From contig NZ_JAZAQF010000095.1 of NCBI RefSeq assembly GCF_043235035.1, forward strand, positions 1-64,000: a DNA stretch of 64,000 bases. Reading direction: 5' to 3'. This document shows, piece after piece, positions 1 to 7,000 of this stretch. The notes beneath the pieces are model-generated. The model was not told the DNA's origin and did not search any database. It saw only the letters and a program-made list of their open reading frames with translations. The translations under genes were made by a program, and so were the position numbers. Position 1 is the stretch's first letter; each line of letters starts with the position of its first letter. This DNA comes from CACIAM-69d sp001698445 (GTDB lineage: Bacteria > Cyanobacteriota > Cyanobacteriia > CACIAM-69d).

Positions 1-58
1 AACAGAAACTATAGAGGTGTTGGAACAATTAACGAGACTAGCAGCCCGACTAGTGGAT

Positions 59-457
59 TTACAGTGCCTGAGAAACTGGTTTACTAAGTGCTGTTATTGT
101 ACCTAGTGATTGCGGCAAGGGCTGTAGTCCGAGCCGAACAGCTTCTTGTCGTCCCAATCGTTCATCAATGAGCAAATCATCGGCTTTAATCTCAAGTGCT
201 AAAGCAATAGCATTGGCTTCTCCTGCATCTAGTCCTCGTTCCTGTTGCAACTGGTTGGCGAGTTGAACATCGGTGAGGGATTGAGTTTGAATCCAGTTCG
301 ATTGAAGAGTGGCTGAGATTTTGGGGTCGCTGGCAACTGCTAATTCACTGGCAACAACATCAGGAATAATCACCGTTTGGTAAATGGATTCTAGCAACCA
401 AAGATGATCAATAAGGGCAAGATTGCAAAGGGCCGAAGTATCACTGACAACAATCAT
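59..457 (-). CDS. DUF3368-type PIN-like toxin, probably C-terminally shortened
   Basis: A 132-residue protein resembling the DUF3368 branch of PIN-domain (VapC-like) ribonucleases. Acidic residues expected in a metal site are visible: D6 in VVSDTSAL, E80 in AGEAN and D98 in LLIDER. Its ATG overlaps the stop codon of the upstream UPF0175 gene by four bases (ATGA), the usual layout of a toxin behind its antitoxin. Family members, from memory, run about 150-165 residues; this one ends soon after the position where a conserved C-terminal helix region should start, so it may be truncated or frameshifted. RNase activity is inferred from the family and not proven here. Confidence 0.75.
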   Translation of the reverse strand: MIVVSDTSALCNLALIDHLWLLESIYQTVIIPDVVASELAVASDPKISATLQSNWIQTQSLTDVQLANQLQQERGLDAGEANAIALALEIKADDLLIDERLGRQEAVRLGLQPLPQSLGTITALSKPVSQAL

Positions 458-705
458 AGCCAGCCCCGATCGCGCAGGTGCTGAACATCTTGCTCAAGGT
501 CTTCTACGTCGTAATGAACGCAAATGCCGCGATTTGCCAGCAGCTTTTGAAAGCTCATGATTTCTATCCCGGCAATTTTGCTGGCGCGACCGAGGGAAAT
601 TCGCTCTTGTTGAAACAGAGCAATGGCAATTTCTCGAAGCCAGTCGCTCTGGTTAAAAGTTTCTGCCTGACTAAGGCTATCAGGTAGGTTCAGAGTAATT
701 TGCAT
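454..705 (-). CDS. UPF0175 family antitoxin-like protein
   Basis: An 83-residue protein beginning MQITLNLPDSL. It carries the UPF0175 pattern: a short beta strand at the N-terminus, then a helix-turn-helix-like stretch around ISLGRASKIAG, and the C-terminal YDVEDLEQDV segment typical of the family. The ATG at 705 is preferred over an upstream alternative because GAGG lies eight bases before it. The gene overlaps the PIN-like gene by four bases. In many cyanobacteria UPF0175 and DUF3368 genes form pairs, so it most likely neutralises the PIN protein and represses the operon; that role is inference from family and context. Confidence 0.8.
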   Translation of the reverse strand: MQITLNLPDSLSQAETFNQSDWLREIAIALFQQERISLGRASKIAGIEIMSFQKLLANRGICVHYDVEDLEQDVQHLRDRGWL

Positions 706-776
706 CGAATTTTCCTCACGGATCATCTGCGGTCTGATTTACCTTTGTATGCTAGCCTAAGCCGTCTTTAGTCTGT

Positions 777-905
777 AGAGTAAGTATTATTTACCTACAC
801 CTAATAGTCGATATAGTCGATCTCTAGAGCAATTTGATCGCATTGCGAGAAACAGCGATCATTGTTTTGAGCATGGATACCGTTTGGCTAGATAGTGATG
901 GCCTG
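777..905. repeat. Gene-downstream hairpin element, copy 1
   Basis: First of three related blocks (others at 1606-1732 and 2423-2525). The core reads AGCAATTTGATCGC, a short loop, then GCGATCATTG followed by TTTTGAGCATGG, so it can fold into an imperfect stem with CAAT/ATTG and GATCGC/GCGATC arms. Copies 1 and 2 also share an outer part (GAGTAAGTATTA against GGGTGAGTATTA, then ACCTACACCTAATA). It lies immediately downstream of the minus-strand gene at 906-1514 and upstream of the UPF0175 gene. Confidence 0.8.
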
Positions 906-1514
906 CTAACTACTCCTTTCGGGCAAGGCTTTCTGAGTGGCAATCTGAAAGTCAATACTGCTATACATCTCAAGCCTGCGCTGAAAATTGTTATAGTCTG
1001 CAATGCAGTCATTTAACTTATGAAGAATTTTAGATTCCACGAAATATTCAATCGAATATTTATTTTCACGATGTTTGTAAATTGAGATTTCTTGAACAAA
1101 AATTGTAATTGCTTCATATAAAATTTTGAGATCTTCTAAAGACTCAACTTTGGTTAAGCGAATTGCAAGCGAACGAAATTCAGAACAAATTTCTGGTGCT
1201 TTTTCTTTAGGAATTCCATGATCTTTATAGTAAATTCCCAATAATCTTGCCAAAGATTGAGATTGTTTCGCAGTTTCCTGAATCTTGAATTGGGCTTTCT
1301 CGATGGGGGCAAGGAAGCGATCAAGCAATAACTGCTCAACAAACTGATCTCGTAAGTTGGAGTTGTCAATGATTTGCAGCTCCATCATCTCCTTACGAAA
1401 TTTCATGATCTTTCGCTCATGAGACTGCTGCTTTTTCTGACGTAGTAACCCAATAATTCCACCTAGCATACCGCTGCTACCACTCACAGCCGAAAATGCT
1501 TGAACCGGGTTCAT
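906..1514 (-). CDS. Hypothetical protein with helical, partly coiled-coil body
   Basis: A 202-residue protein that I do not recognise. The N-terminus has a short glycine-rich hydrophobic segment (SGSSGMLGGIIGLL, about residues 12-25) directly followed by a basic stretch (RQKKQQSHERK). The remainder looks alpha-helical and charged, with aromatic-rich segments near ISIYKHRENKYSIEYF. There is no recognisable catalytic motif. The base composition is lower in GC than the neighbouring core genes, consistent with acquired DNA. It sits between two copies of the hairpin element and in the same direction as the toxin-antitoxin pair. Possibly a membrane-tethered accessory protein. Confidence 0.6.
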   Translation of the reverse strand: MNPVQAFSAVSGSSGMLGGIIGLLRQKKQQSHERKIMKFRKEMMELQIIDNSNLRDQFVEQLLLDRFLAPIEKAQFKIQETAKQSQSLARLLGIYYKDHGIPKEKAPEICSEFRSLAIRLTKVESLEDLKILYEAITIFVQEISIYKHRENKYSIEYFVESKILHKLNDCIADYNNFQRRLEMYSSIDFQIATQKALPERSS

Positions 1515-1605
1515 ATCAGATCTCCAATAAATCTTATCTGCACTGAATTTTAATCAGAAGACCGCCTTAGACCGCAAGCAAATGTGGATTATTAGACAGT
1601 CAATC

Positions 1606-1732
1606 GGGTGAGTATTACCCACCTACACCTAATAACCCATCGCTAAAGCAATTCGATCACACCTTGGGAAGTGGCGATCATTGTTTTGAGCATGGGTAGC
1701 ATTGGGCTAGATAGCAGTGAGCAGTGCTCGCC
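1606..1732. repeat. Gene-downstream hairpin element, copy 2
   Basis: Second copy of the element. It shares ATTGTTTTGAGCATGG exactly with copies 1 and 3, and GCTAAAGCAAT with copy 3. The stem arms CAATTCGATC and GATCATTG flank a loop of about 18 bases. It ends just outside the stop codon of the minus-strand gene at 1733-2296 and lies upstream of the gene at 906-1514, as copy 1 does for its own neighbour. Confidence 0.8.
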
Positions 1733-2296
1733 TTACTCGCCCTTGCGCTGTTCTACTGACTCGCGCAAATTAACAAAGTCTCTGCCCGTTTCAGTTGTCC
1801 ACACGTACTCTGACAAATTTTCACCGTGCTCAGGAATTCTGCCAATAACATTGGCTTTCACCTCTATATAACCAATGACACGAAGATAACGAAGTTCGCG
1901 ATCTAGAATTCCATTAGGCTTTTTATGATATTTGCCAAAATCACCTGAAGCTATTTTCTTTAAGCTTGTGTACGTACCAGAACCCATTGAGAGTAATAAT
2001 AGATTGTCGATCTTGTCCTCATTAGACTCAATCTTGGCTTGGGCCTCTGTCAAATTATCCTCAGTTGTCTTTAACCTCGAACTGATATCGCTCAGCGCAA
2101 TCTGTTGTTCATCTCTACTGAAATTAGATTTTGTTACGTCCTCAAGCCGAAAAGAAAAGATTAAGAGAGTTGTGATGGCAATAATAGCGAGCAGGAGACC
2201 TGTAGCAAATTGGGTGGTTAGTAGCTTGACGAGTAAAACTGCGTCAACTATAGCTACTCCAATAAAAACTGCCCATGACTTAGTTGATGAAATCAT
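1733..2296 (-). CDS. Hypothetical two-helix membrane protein with coiled coil and C-terminal domain
   Basis: A 187-residue protein that I do not recognise. Two adjacent hydrophobic segments at about residues 8-26 and 31-47 should anchor it in a membrane as a hairpin. Residues about 60-100 are heptad-like and glutamate/aspartate-rich (coiled coil). The C-terminal 85 residues (LDRELRYLRVIGYIEV through TETGRDFVNLRE) resemble a small winged-helix-like fold as found in some prokaryotic sensor proteins. Low GC, with copy 2 of the hairpin element immediately downstream. Possibly an accessory or defence-associated sensor; that is speculation. Confidence 0.6.
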   Translation of the reverse strand: MISSTKSWAVFIGVAIVDAVLLVKLLTTQFATGLLLAIIAITTLLIFSFRLEDVTKSNFSRDEQQIALSDISSRLKTTEDNLTEAQAKIESNEDKIDNLLLLSMGSGTYTSLKKIASGDFGKYHKKPNGILDRELRYLRVIGYIEVKANVIGRIPEHGENLSEYVWTTETGRDFVNLRESVEQRKGE

Positions 2297-2422
2297 TACT
2301 GCTTCATAGCCTCTTCTGCTAGATTGAATCAGTTCCTTCTATTTACTTTTTGGCCCTACCAAGTACGATATCAGACCAAGAGCAAACACCGAATTAGGAG
2401 TTGGCAGGATGGGCAAACTCAA

Positions 2423-2525
2423 CCTGATCGCTAAAGCAATCTGATCACGCTATGGGAAGCGGCGATTATTGTTTTGAGCATGGATGCCATTGGACTAGAT
2501 AGCAGTGGCTAATGCCTGCCCTACT
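2423..2525. repeat. Gene-downstream hairpin element, copy 3
   Basis: Third copy. From GATCGCTAAAGCAAT through TAGATAGCAGTGGCTA it aligns closely with copy 2 but lacks the outer ACCTACACCTAATA part. Its gene-side neighbour is only a short broken reading frame (2495-2563), so this copy seems to have lost its gene. Confidence 0.75.
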
Positions 2526-2563
2526 TGCTGTAACGCCTGATTTTGCAATTCTAGTAGCGTCAT
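2495..2563 (-). pseudogene. Remnant of a small antitoxin-like gene
   Basis: A 22-codon open frame starting MTLLELQNQALQ and running into the repeat element, where it stops. This N-terminal pattern is common in short cyanobacterial antitoxin-like proteins, in which it is followed by a longer body that is missing here. Read as the 5' stump of a deleted gene joined to copy 3 of the element. It could instead be a chance frame. Confidence 0.4.
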
Positions 2564-2803
2564 CACAGCCCTCCCAACAACTCTCTATCAATTGTAATCA
2601 ATTCTAGAGTGCTGCTGCCCTTGGTCTCAGGAGATCGACCAATCATTATCTCACATCACTTTGTAGGGACACAGCCCCCGAATGGCCAGCGCGGTGATCC
2701 CAGGGGCGATCGGTTAAACCTGAATAAGTCGCGATCGGGTGGCTTCCACGGAGTAGCGATCCCAAACGCGATCGAATTCACAAAGACCCGGGGGGGAATT
2801 TTT
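2564..2803. other. Intergenic, no gene seen
   Basis: Separates the accessory patch from the core genes. The reading frame of the following gene is open upstream to about 2609, but the translated sequence there is low-complexity and unlike the family, so I read it as leader. A run of G residues at about 2791-2797 provides the ribosome binding site for the ATG at 2804. Confidence 0.5.
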
Positions 2804-3838
2804 ATGGATGGTCTCTACACATTAGCCAACGATGTGGTTCTGGATCAGCTCATTGCCTTTTTGAACAGCGTTGAAGCCAACGGCGGCCGCTTGGCCGATG
2901 GCAGTCCTTATCCGGTGCTGGTTTGTCCCTATGACCATCGGATTGATCGCCTGAAAACCGTCTTGGCCGACTGGCCCCATGTGCAAATTTTGGAAGATTG
3001 GGACTTAATCGCCCGCTGGGATCAATTTTCCAAATCCGTCATTGAAGCCACCCCCCTGGCCTTGCAGCTTTATGAGCAAGAACCGAATCTTTATGGGCGC
3101 ACCATGGGCGGGCGACGGCGGTTGGCGGCCTTCGATGGCCCATTCGATCGATTCATTTATCTGGACGCGGATACCTTAGTGCTCCAGCCCCTCGCGCCCC
3201 TGTTTGCGGCCTTGGAAACCGCCGATTGGGTCACCTACGATTTTCAGTACAAAGACCCCGCCCATGTGTATCGGGTGGCGAGTCCTCTGTTGCAATCGCT
3301 GTTTTCACCGGAGCAAATGCAGCAATCGCTGTTTTGTTCGGGGCTGTATGCCACCAAGCGAGGCGTGTTGACCCTCGATCGCTGCGATGAATTGTTGAAA
3401 CAGCTTCAGGCCGGCGAGTCAGATGTGCTCTATCCCCGATCGGCCGATCAGGCACTGTTGAACTATTTGGTGATGCGATCGAACCTCAAGGTTCATAACT
3501 GTGCGCACCATTGGCCCAAAGAACAGGTCACGGGCAATAGCGTCACTTCAAAACATTTTGTGGAGCGATCGGGGCAAGTGTTCGATCGCGATCGCCCCCT
3601 GCTTTATTTGCACTATATCGGTCTATCGTCGTCCCTATTTTCCAGGATTTGCGCGGGCGAAAACATCACCTTTCCCTATCGCGACACCTTCTTGCACTAC
3701 CGCTATCTCAAGCATCCGCAGCAGCGCCCCCGATTGGTCGGTCGCCCCCGGGCCCATAATGCGCCTCCGAGTTTGTGGGAGCGGGCCCAGCGGAAATTCA
3801 AGCAGAAATTTAAACAATGGATGCGCAAGTCAGCCTAA
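2804..3838 (+). CDS. Npun_R2821/R2823-type glycosyltransferase-like protein
   Basis: A 344-residue cytosolic protein with a nucleotide-sugar glycosyltransferase (GT8/GT-A like) look. The acidic FIYLDADTLVL motif around residue 125 is the expected DxD metal/sugar-nucleotide site, preceded by the strand and helix pattern of the GT-A fold. A basic tail (WERAQRKFKQKFKQWMRK) closes the protein and may be amphipathic and membrane-associating. Cyanobacterial homologues are named after Npun_R2821/Npun_R2823; the donor and acceptor are not known. The start at 2804 is chosen for its G-rich ribosome binding site and because the upstream extension is not protein-like. It converges on rnc. Confidence 0.7.
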   Translation: MDGLYTLANDVVLDQLIAFLNSVEANGGRLADGSPYPVLVCPYDHRIDRLKTVLADWPHVQILEDWDLIARWDQFSKSVIEATPLALQLYEQEPNLYGRTMGGRRRLAAFDGPFDRFIYLDADTLVLQPLAPLFAALETADWVTYDFQYKDPAHVYRVASPLLQSLFSPEQMQQSLFCSGLYATKRGVLTLDRCDELLKQLQAGESDVLYPRSADQALLNYLVMRSNLKVHNCAHHWPKEQVTGNSVTSKHFVERSGQVFDRDRPLLYLHYIGLSSSLFSRICAGENITFPYRDTFLHYRYLKHPQQRPRLVGRPRAHNAPPSLWERAQRKFKQKFKQWMRKSA

Positions 3839-3847
3839 TGTTCGCGA

Positions 3848-4708
3848 TCATTCGCGATCGCCGGGCGAATCACCAGGTGAATTGCTTGATTGATCGCCCG
3901 GTAAATGGCCTGGCAAATTGCTGGGTAAATCACCGGGTAAGTCACCGGGTAAGTCACCGGGTAAATCACTGGGCAAATCATCCCGATCGCACAGCCATAA
4001 AAAGGCTTCCTGGGCTGCGGCCTGTTCCGCCAACTTGCGCGATCGACCGCGGCCTTGGCCCAAACAACGGCCATGGAACCAAACCTGGGCCTCAAAGCGC
4101 TGCACATCCCCATGGACGGCGCTCAGTTCCCGCACTCGATATTCCGGCAAGGATTTGTAGCGCCCTTGGGTCCATTCCTGAAGGGCTGCCTTGTAGTTTT
4201 GGCGGGCCGGGTCGTTGCGCACCTGGTGGGCGATCGCTCGAAAATGGTCATCGAGCCAAGGCCGCACCAAATCCAGCGATCGCACCGAAAGATATAAGGC
4301 TCCGATGGTTGCTTCCAGGGCATCGGCCAAGCGCGATTGTCGCCCTTCCAGATCTCGGGCCGCGCTGCCGCCCATGATCAGGTAGCGCTCCAGATTATAG
4401 GTGTCGGCAATTCGCGCCAGCATCCGATCGCTCACCAAAATGGCCCGCGCCGCCGCCATTTCGCCCACGGGCCAATCGGGATAGGTTTCCCACAGCAATT
4501 CGGCCGCCGCCGTCCGCACGATCGCATCCCCCACGAATTCCAACTGTTCGTAGTTGGTTTGGGAATCCGCCGTGGGGTGAGTCAGGGCCCGATCGAGCAA
4601 CACCCAATCGACAGTTGCACCCTCATCCAACCCCATACGCGATAACAGGGCTTCGAGATCCCGTTGTCGGCGGGGATAGCTTAATACGGTTGATGCCAAC
4701 GAACCCAT
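3848..4708 (-). CDS. rnc: Ribonuclease III
   Basis: A 286-residue double-strand-specific endoribonuclease for rRNA and structured RNA processing. The RNase III domain (about 15-150) has the signature YEQLEFVGDAIV with catalytic E and D, and the second acidic pair near DALEATIGALY. A double-stranded RNA binding domain follows (about 165-240, NYKAALQEWTQG through KLAEQAAAQEAFL). The last 45 residues are a low-complexity tail built on the tetrapeptide DLPG/DLPS, encoded by a 12-base tandem repeat, which is not part of the usual family. rnpB lies 26 bases upstream on the same strand, so the two RNA-processing factors may share a transcript. Confidence 0.95.
   Translation of the reverse strand: MGSLASTVLSYPRRQRDLEALLSRMGLDEGATVDWVLLDRALTHPTADSQTNYEQLEFVGDAIVRTAAAELLWETYPDWPVGEMAAARAILVSDRMLARIADTYNLERYLIMGGSAARDLEGRQSRLADALEATIGALYLSVRSLDLVRPWLDDHFRAIAHQVRNDPARQNYKAALQEWTQGRYKSLPEYRVRELSAVHGDVQRFEAQVWFHGRCLGQGRGRSRKLAEQAAAQEAFLWLCDRDDLPSDLPGDLPGDLPGDLPSNLPGHLPGDQSSNSPGDSPGDRE
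3896..3985. repeat. 12-base tandem repeat within the 3' end of rnc
   Basis: Five to seven degenerate copies of a unit like CACCGGGTAAGT, kept in frame as the peptide repeat DLPG. The unit length is a multiple of three, so copy-number change would leave the frame of rnc intact. Confidence 0.85.
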
Positions 4709-4734
4709 GAACGCTTTTGGACAACAAATTAAAG

Positions 4735-5259
4735 GGAGAGGCAGGACGTAAGCCGGGTTCTGTCCTCAATTGGCCTTGGAGCACAGCAAGCCGCACGCCA
4801 AGGGCCAATCAATGGGCGGTTATCTATCTGGGACGATCGTTACCGATCGCCTCAAGCGGTTCTCAAAGCGGGACAGGAAAAAGACCAACCCTTGCCCCTC
4901 ACCTTGCTTCCGGCCGGGGTTTACCGAGCCAGCACCTCTCGATGCTGCTGGTGCGCTCTTACCGCACCTTTGCACCCTTACCGAGCCAGAGCCGTTAACA
5001 ATTCAGTCACCGAAAACAATCTTCTGCCGCAGCAAAGTGGGACAGTTTGGGTGGGGAATTTTTAAGCGGCTCGGTGGCTCGGCGGTATTTTTCTGTGGCA
5101 CTATCCTCACGATCGCTCGCACTGGGCGTTACCCAGCAAGCCTGGTCTTTCGGAAGCCCGGACTTTCCTCAGATGACGACCGATCGCCCCTTGAACCGGC
5201 CACAGCCAGCCCAAGCGAGATTAGGCTCATCATCCGCAACCGCCTCGCCTACACTCTCC
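4735..5259 (-). ncRNA. rnpB: RNase P RNA
   Basis: Catalytic RNA of ribonuclease P, which matures tRNA 5' ends. On the minus strand the 5' part has the hallmark GAGGAAAGTCCGGGCTTCC, the middle has GGTGCGGTAAGAGCGCACC followed by GGTGCTGGCTCGGTAA, and the 3' end has ACAGAACCCGGCTTACGTC. The ends were set by pairing GGAGAG and GTAGG at the 5' end with CCTGC and CTCTCC at the 3' end as helix P1. The roughly 525-base length is somewhat longer than I recall for other cyanobacterial rnpB genes, so one peripheral helix may be extended. Confidence 0.93.
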
Positions 5260-5518
5260 GTCCATCCAGTTTATCGCTTGGTTGCAAAACTGACTCGTGA
5301 CCCTGACTCGTGGCCCCGAATGAATGCCCGTCCCCCGTGGATCTCGCACCCCCCAGGGCGATCGCCGTTGCCCCCAAACTGGTTCCCAAAGTCTTAGGCT
5401 AGGGCCGCGCTGATGGGCAAACCGTTACTCAACAACGGCAAGCCACTCTCAGACTCAGTTACAATCGACTCGGATTCCAACGGATGCGCTGCGATCGCCT
5501 CCCGCGACCCCCTCGCCT

Positions 5519-6586
5519 ATGTTGTTTAACGCCACGGAAATTCTGATTGATGCATTTGTCGATCGCCTCAAAGAGGGCTATCGGCGTACCTACGGCGGCT
5601 GGAAACCGGAGTACGAAGACATCATTGGCTGGGCCGGCAACATGGCCCTTGAAAATATCGCCAACAGTGACGCGCTTTACCACGACGTGGAACACACCAT
5701 CCTGGTCACCCTGGTGGGCCAGGAAGTGATCCGGGGCAAACATATTCGTGAGGGGGGCGTGTCGCCAGAAGATTGGCTGCATTTCATCATCTCCCTGCTC
5801 TGTCACGACATTGGCTATGTCAAAGGGGTTTGTCGCCTAGACAATGGCCGCTACTACGCCACCGGACGTGGAGATGAGTTGGTGAAGCTGCGGCCGGGGG
5901 CCTCCGATGCCAGCCTCACGCCCTACCATGTCGATCGCGCCAAAATGTTCATAAAGGAACGCTTTGGGGGTCACAAATTAATTGACTCTGAGGCGATCGA
6001 GCGCAACATTGAACTCACCCGCTTTCCGGTTCCCAAGGAAGAAGATCACCAAGATACCTTGAACTATCCGGGCATGGTGCGGGCTTCAGATTTAATTGGT
6101 CAATTGTCCGATCCGCGCTATCTAAATAAAATCAGCGCACTTTATTACGAATTTGAAGAAACTGGCACCAATCAATATTTAGGCTATGCCCACCCGGGTG
6201 ATCTGCGCAAAAACTATCCCAAGTTCTATTGGAATGGTGTTTTTCCCTATGTGAAAGATGCATTGGAATATTTGCGCCTGACTCAGCAGGGCAAGCAAGT
6301 GATTGCGAATCTTTATTCCAATGTGTTTGTGGTGGAGCATGAACCGGAAGATTCCGTGGTTCCGCCCGATTCTGGCGATCGCAAGGATGATCAAAGCAGT
6401 CAGCGCAGTGGCGATCGAACCCCTGACCGCAACCCTGACCGCAATCCTGACCGCAATGATGATTTAAATCAGAATTTAGATCATGCCCTGAATGGCGATC
6501 TCACTGAACTGAAACGAGAAGAACGCACTGAAGAAGCCCTAGAGGCGTTGAATAGTGCTGCAAAAATTCCGGTGATTCAAACCTAA
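5519..6586 (+). CDS. HD-domain metal-dependent phosphohydrolase-like protein
   Basis: A 355-residue protein of the cyanobacterial HD-superfamily group. Metal ligands are visible as H55 in ALYHDVEH and H96-D97 in LLCHDIGY. The core spans roughly residues 1-275; the last 80 residues are a polar, low-complexity tail with the repeat NPDR (PDRNPDRN) and an acidic end, probably disordered. HD proteins hydrolyse phosphoester or nucleotide substrates; the substrate here is unknown. The ATG at 5519 is the only sensible start. The tail is encoded partly by a 12-base tandem repeat at 6418-6462. Confidence 0.75.
   Translation: MLFNATEILIDAFVDRLKEGYRRTYGGWKPEYEDIIGWAGNMALENIANSDALYHDVEHTILVTLVGQEVIRGKHIREGGVSPEDWLHFIISLLCHDIGYVKGVCRLDNGRYYATGRGDELVKLRPGASDASLTPYHVDRAKMFIKERFGGHKLIDSEAIERNIELTRFPVPKEEDHQDTLNYPGMVRASDLIGQLSDPRYLNKISALYYEFEETGTNQYLGYAHPGDLRKNYPKFYWNGVFPYVKDALEYLRLTQQGKQVIANLYSNVFVVEHEPEDSVVPPDSGDRKDDQSSQRSGDRTPDRNPDRNPDRNDDLNQNLDHALNGDLTELKREERTEEALEALNSAAKIPVIQT
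6418..6462. repeat. 12-base tandem repeat in the HD-protein tail
   Basis: Three to four copies of a unit like CCCTGACCGCAA, in frame as PDRN. A second duplicated unit, TAAGCTCAAGCCTG, lies just after the stop codon at about 6583-6612. Confidence 0.85.
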
Positions 6587-6737
6587 GCTCAAGCCTGCCT
6601 AAGCTCAAGCCTGAAACCATCCGGGAGTTCTGGCCCCAATGGGTGGCGAAACTCCCTCGAACCCGCTAGGACGATTAGGGTAGGATGGCCCCAATCGATC
6701 GCCCTAGCAATAGCCCTAACAGAGGAGGTGAATTGCA

Positions 6738-6983
6738 ATGTTTGTCGGTACGCGCATATTCATGGGTGTGGTGTCCTATCTAATCGTGTTGCAGTTGTTG
6801 TCACCGGCTTTGCAAGAATGCCCAGATGGCTCCTGCCTGTGGCGGCCGCTGCTGTGGGCTTCTGAATGCTGGCGGCCCAACAATTGCTATGCGCCCTGCG
6901 ATGCCTATGAATACCGGAGCTGTGGCCCCACGACGGTGACGGAGCGGCCCCGATCGGTGCGGCCGGTGATGGTGGGTAAATAG
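6738..6983 (+). CDS. Small cysteine-rich exported protein, unknown function
   Basis: An 81-residue protein with a hydrophobic N-terminus (residues about 8-25) that reads as a signal peptide or anchor. It is followed by a short mature part with seven cysteines (ECPDGSCL, SECWRPNNCYAPCDAYEYRSC). The start is strong: AGGAGGTG lies eight bases before the ATG. The cysteine spacing suggests disulphides in the periplasm. I do not recognise the family. It ends 17 bases before ruvA and may be co-transcribed with it. Confidence 0.65.
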   Translation: MFVGTRIFMGVVSYLIVLQLLSPALQECPDGSCLWRPLLWASECWRPNNCYAPCDAYEYRSCGPTTVTERPRSVRPVMVGK

Positions 6984-7000
6984 GCGCGAATGAGGCGCGA

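Noticed and set aside
2..103. Rightward open frame at the left edge
   Set aside because: About 34 codons reach the window start on the plus strand, overlapping the PIN-like gene antisense. Nothing in it is recognisable and it is probably chance.
777..2525. Integron attC sites
   Set aside because: The repeated elements follow genes as attC sites do, but no pair of GTTRRRY-like core sites at the ends of a foldable unit was seen and no integrase is in the window. Kept only as one hypothesis.
3896..3985. CRISPR array
   Set aside because: The 12-base units have no spacers, lie inside rnc in frame and are too short. The same applies to the other tandem arrays in the window.
3817..4377. Long frame antisense to rnc
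   Set aside because: Codons read through the complement of the DLPG repeat and of RNase III; the product is low-complexity and unlike any protein.
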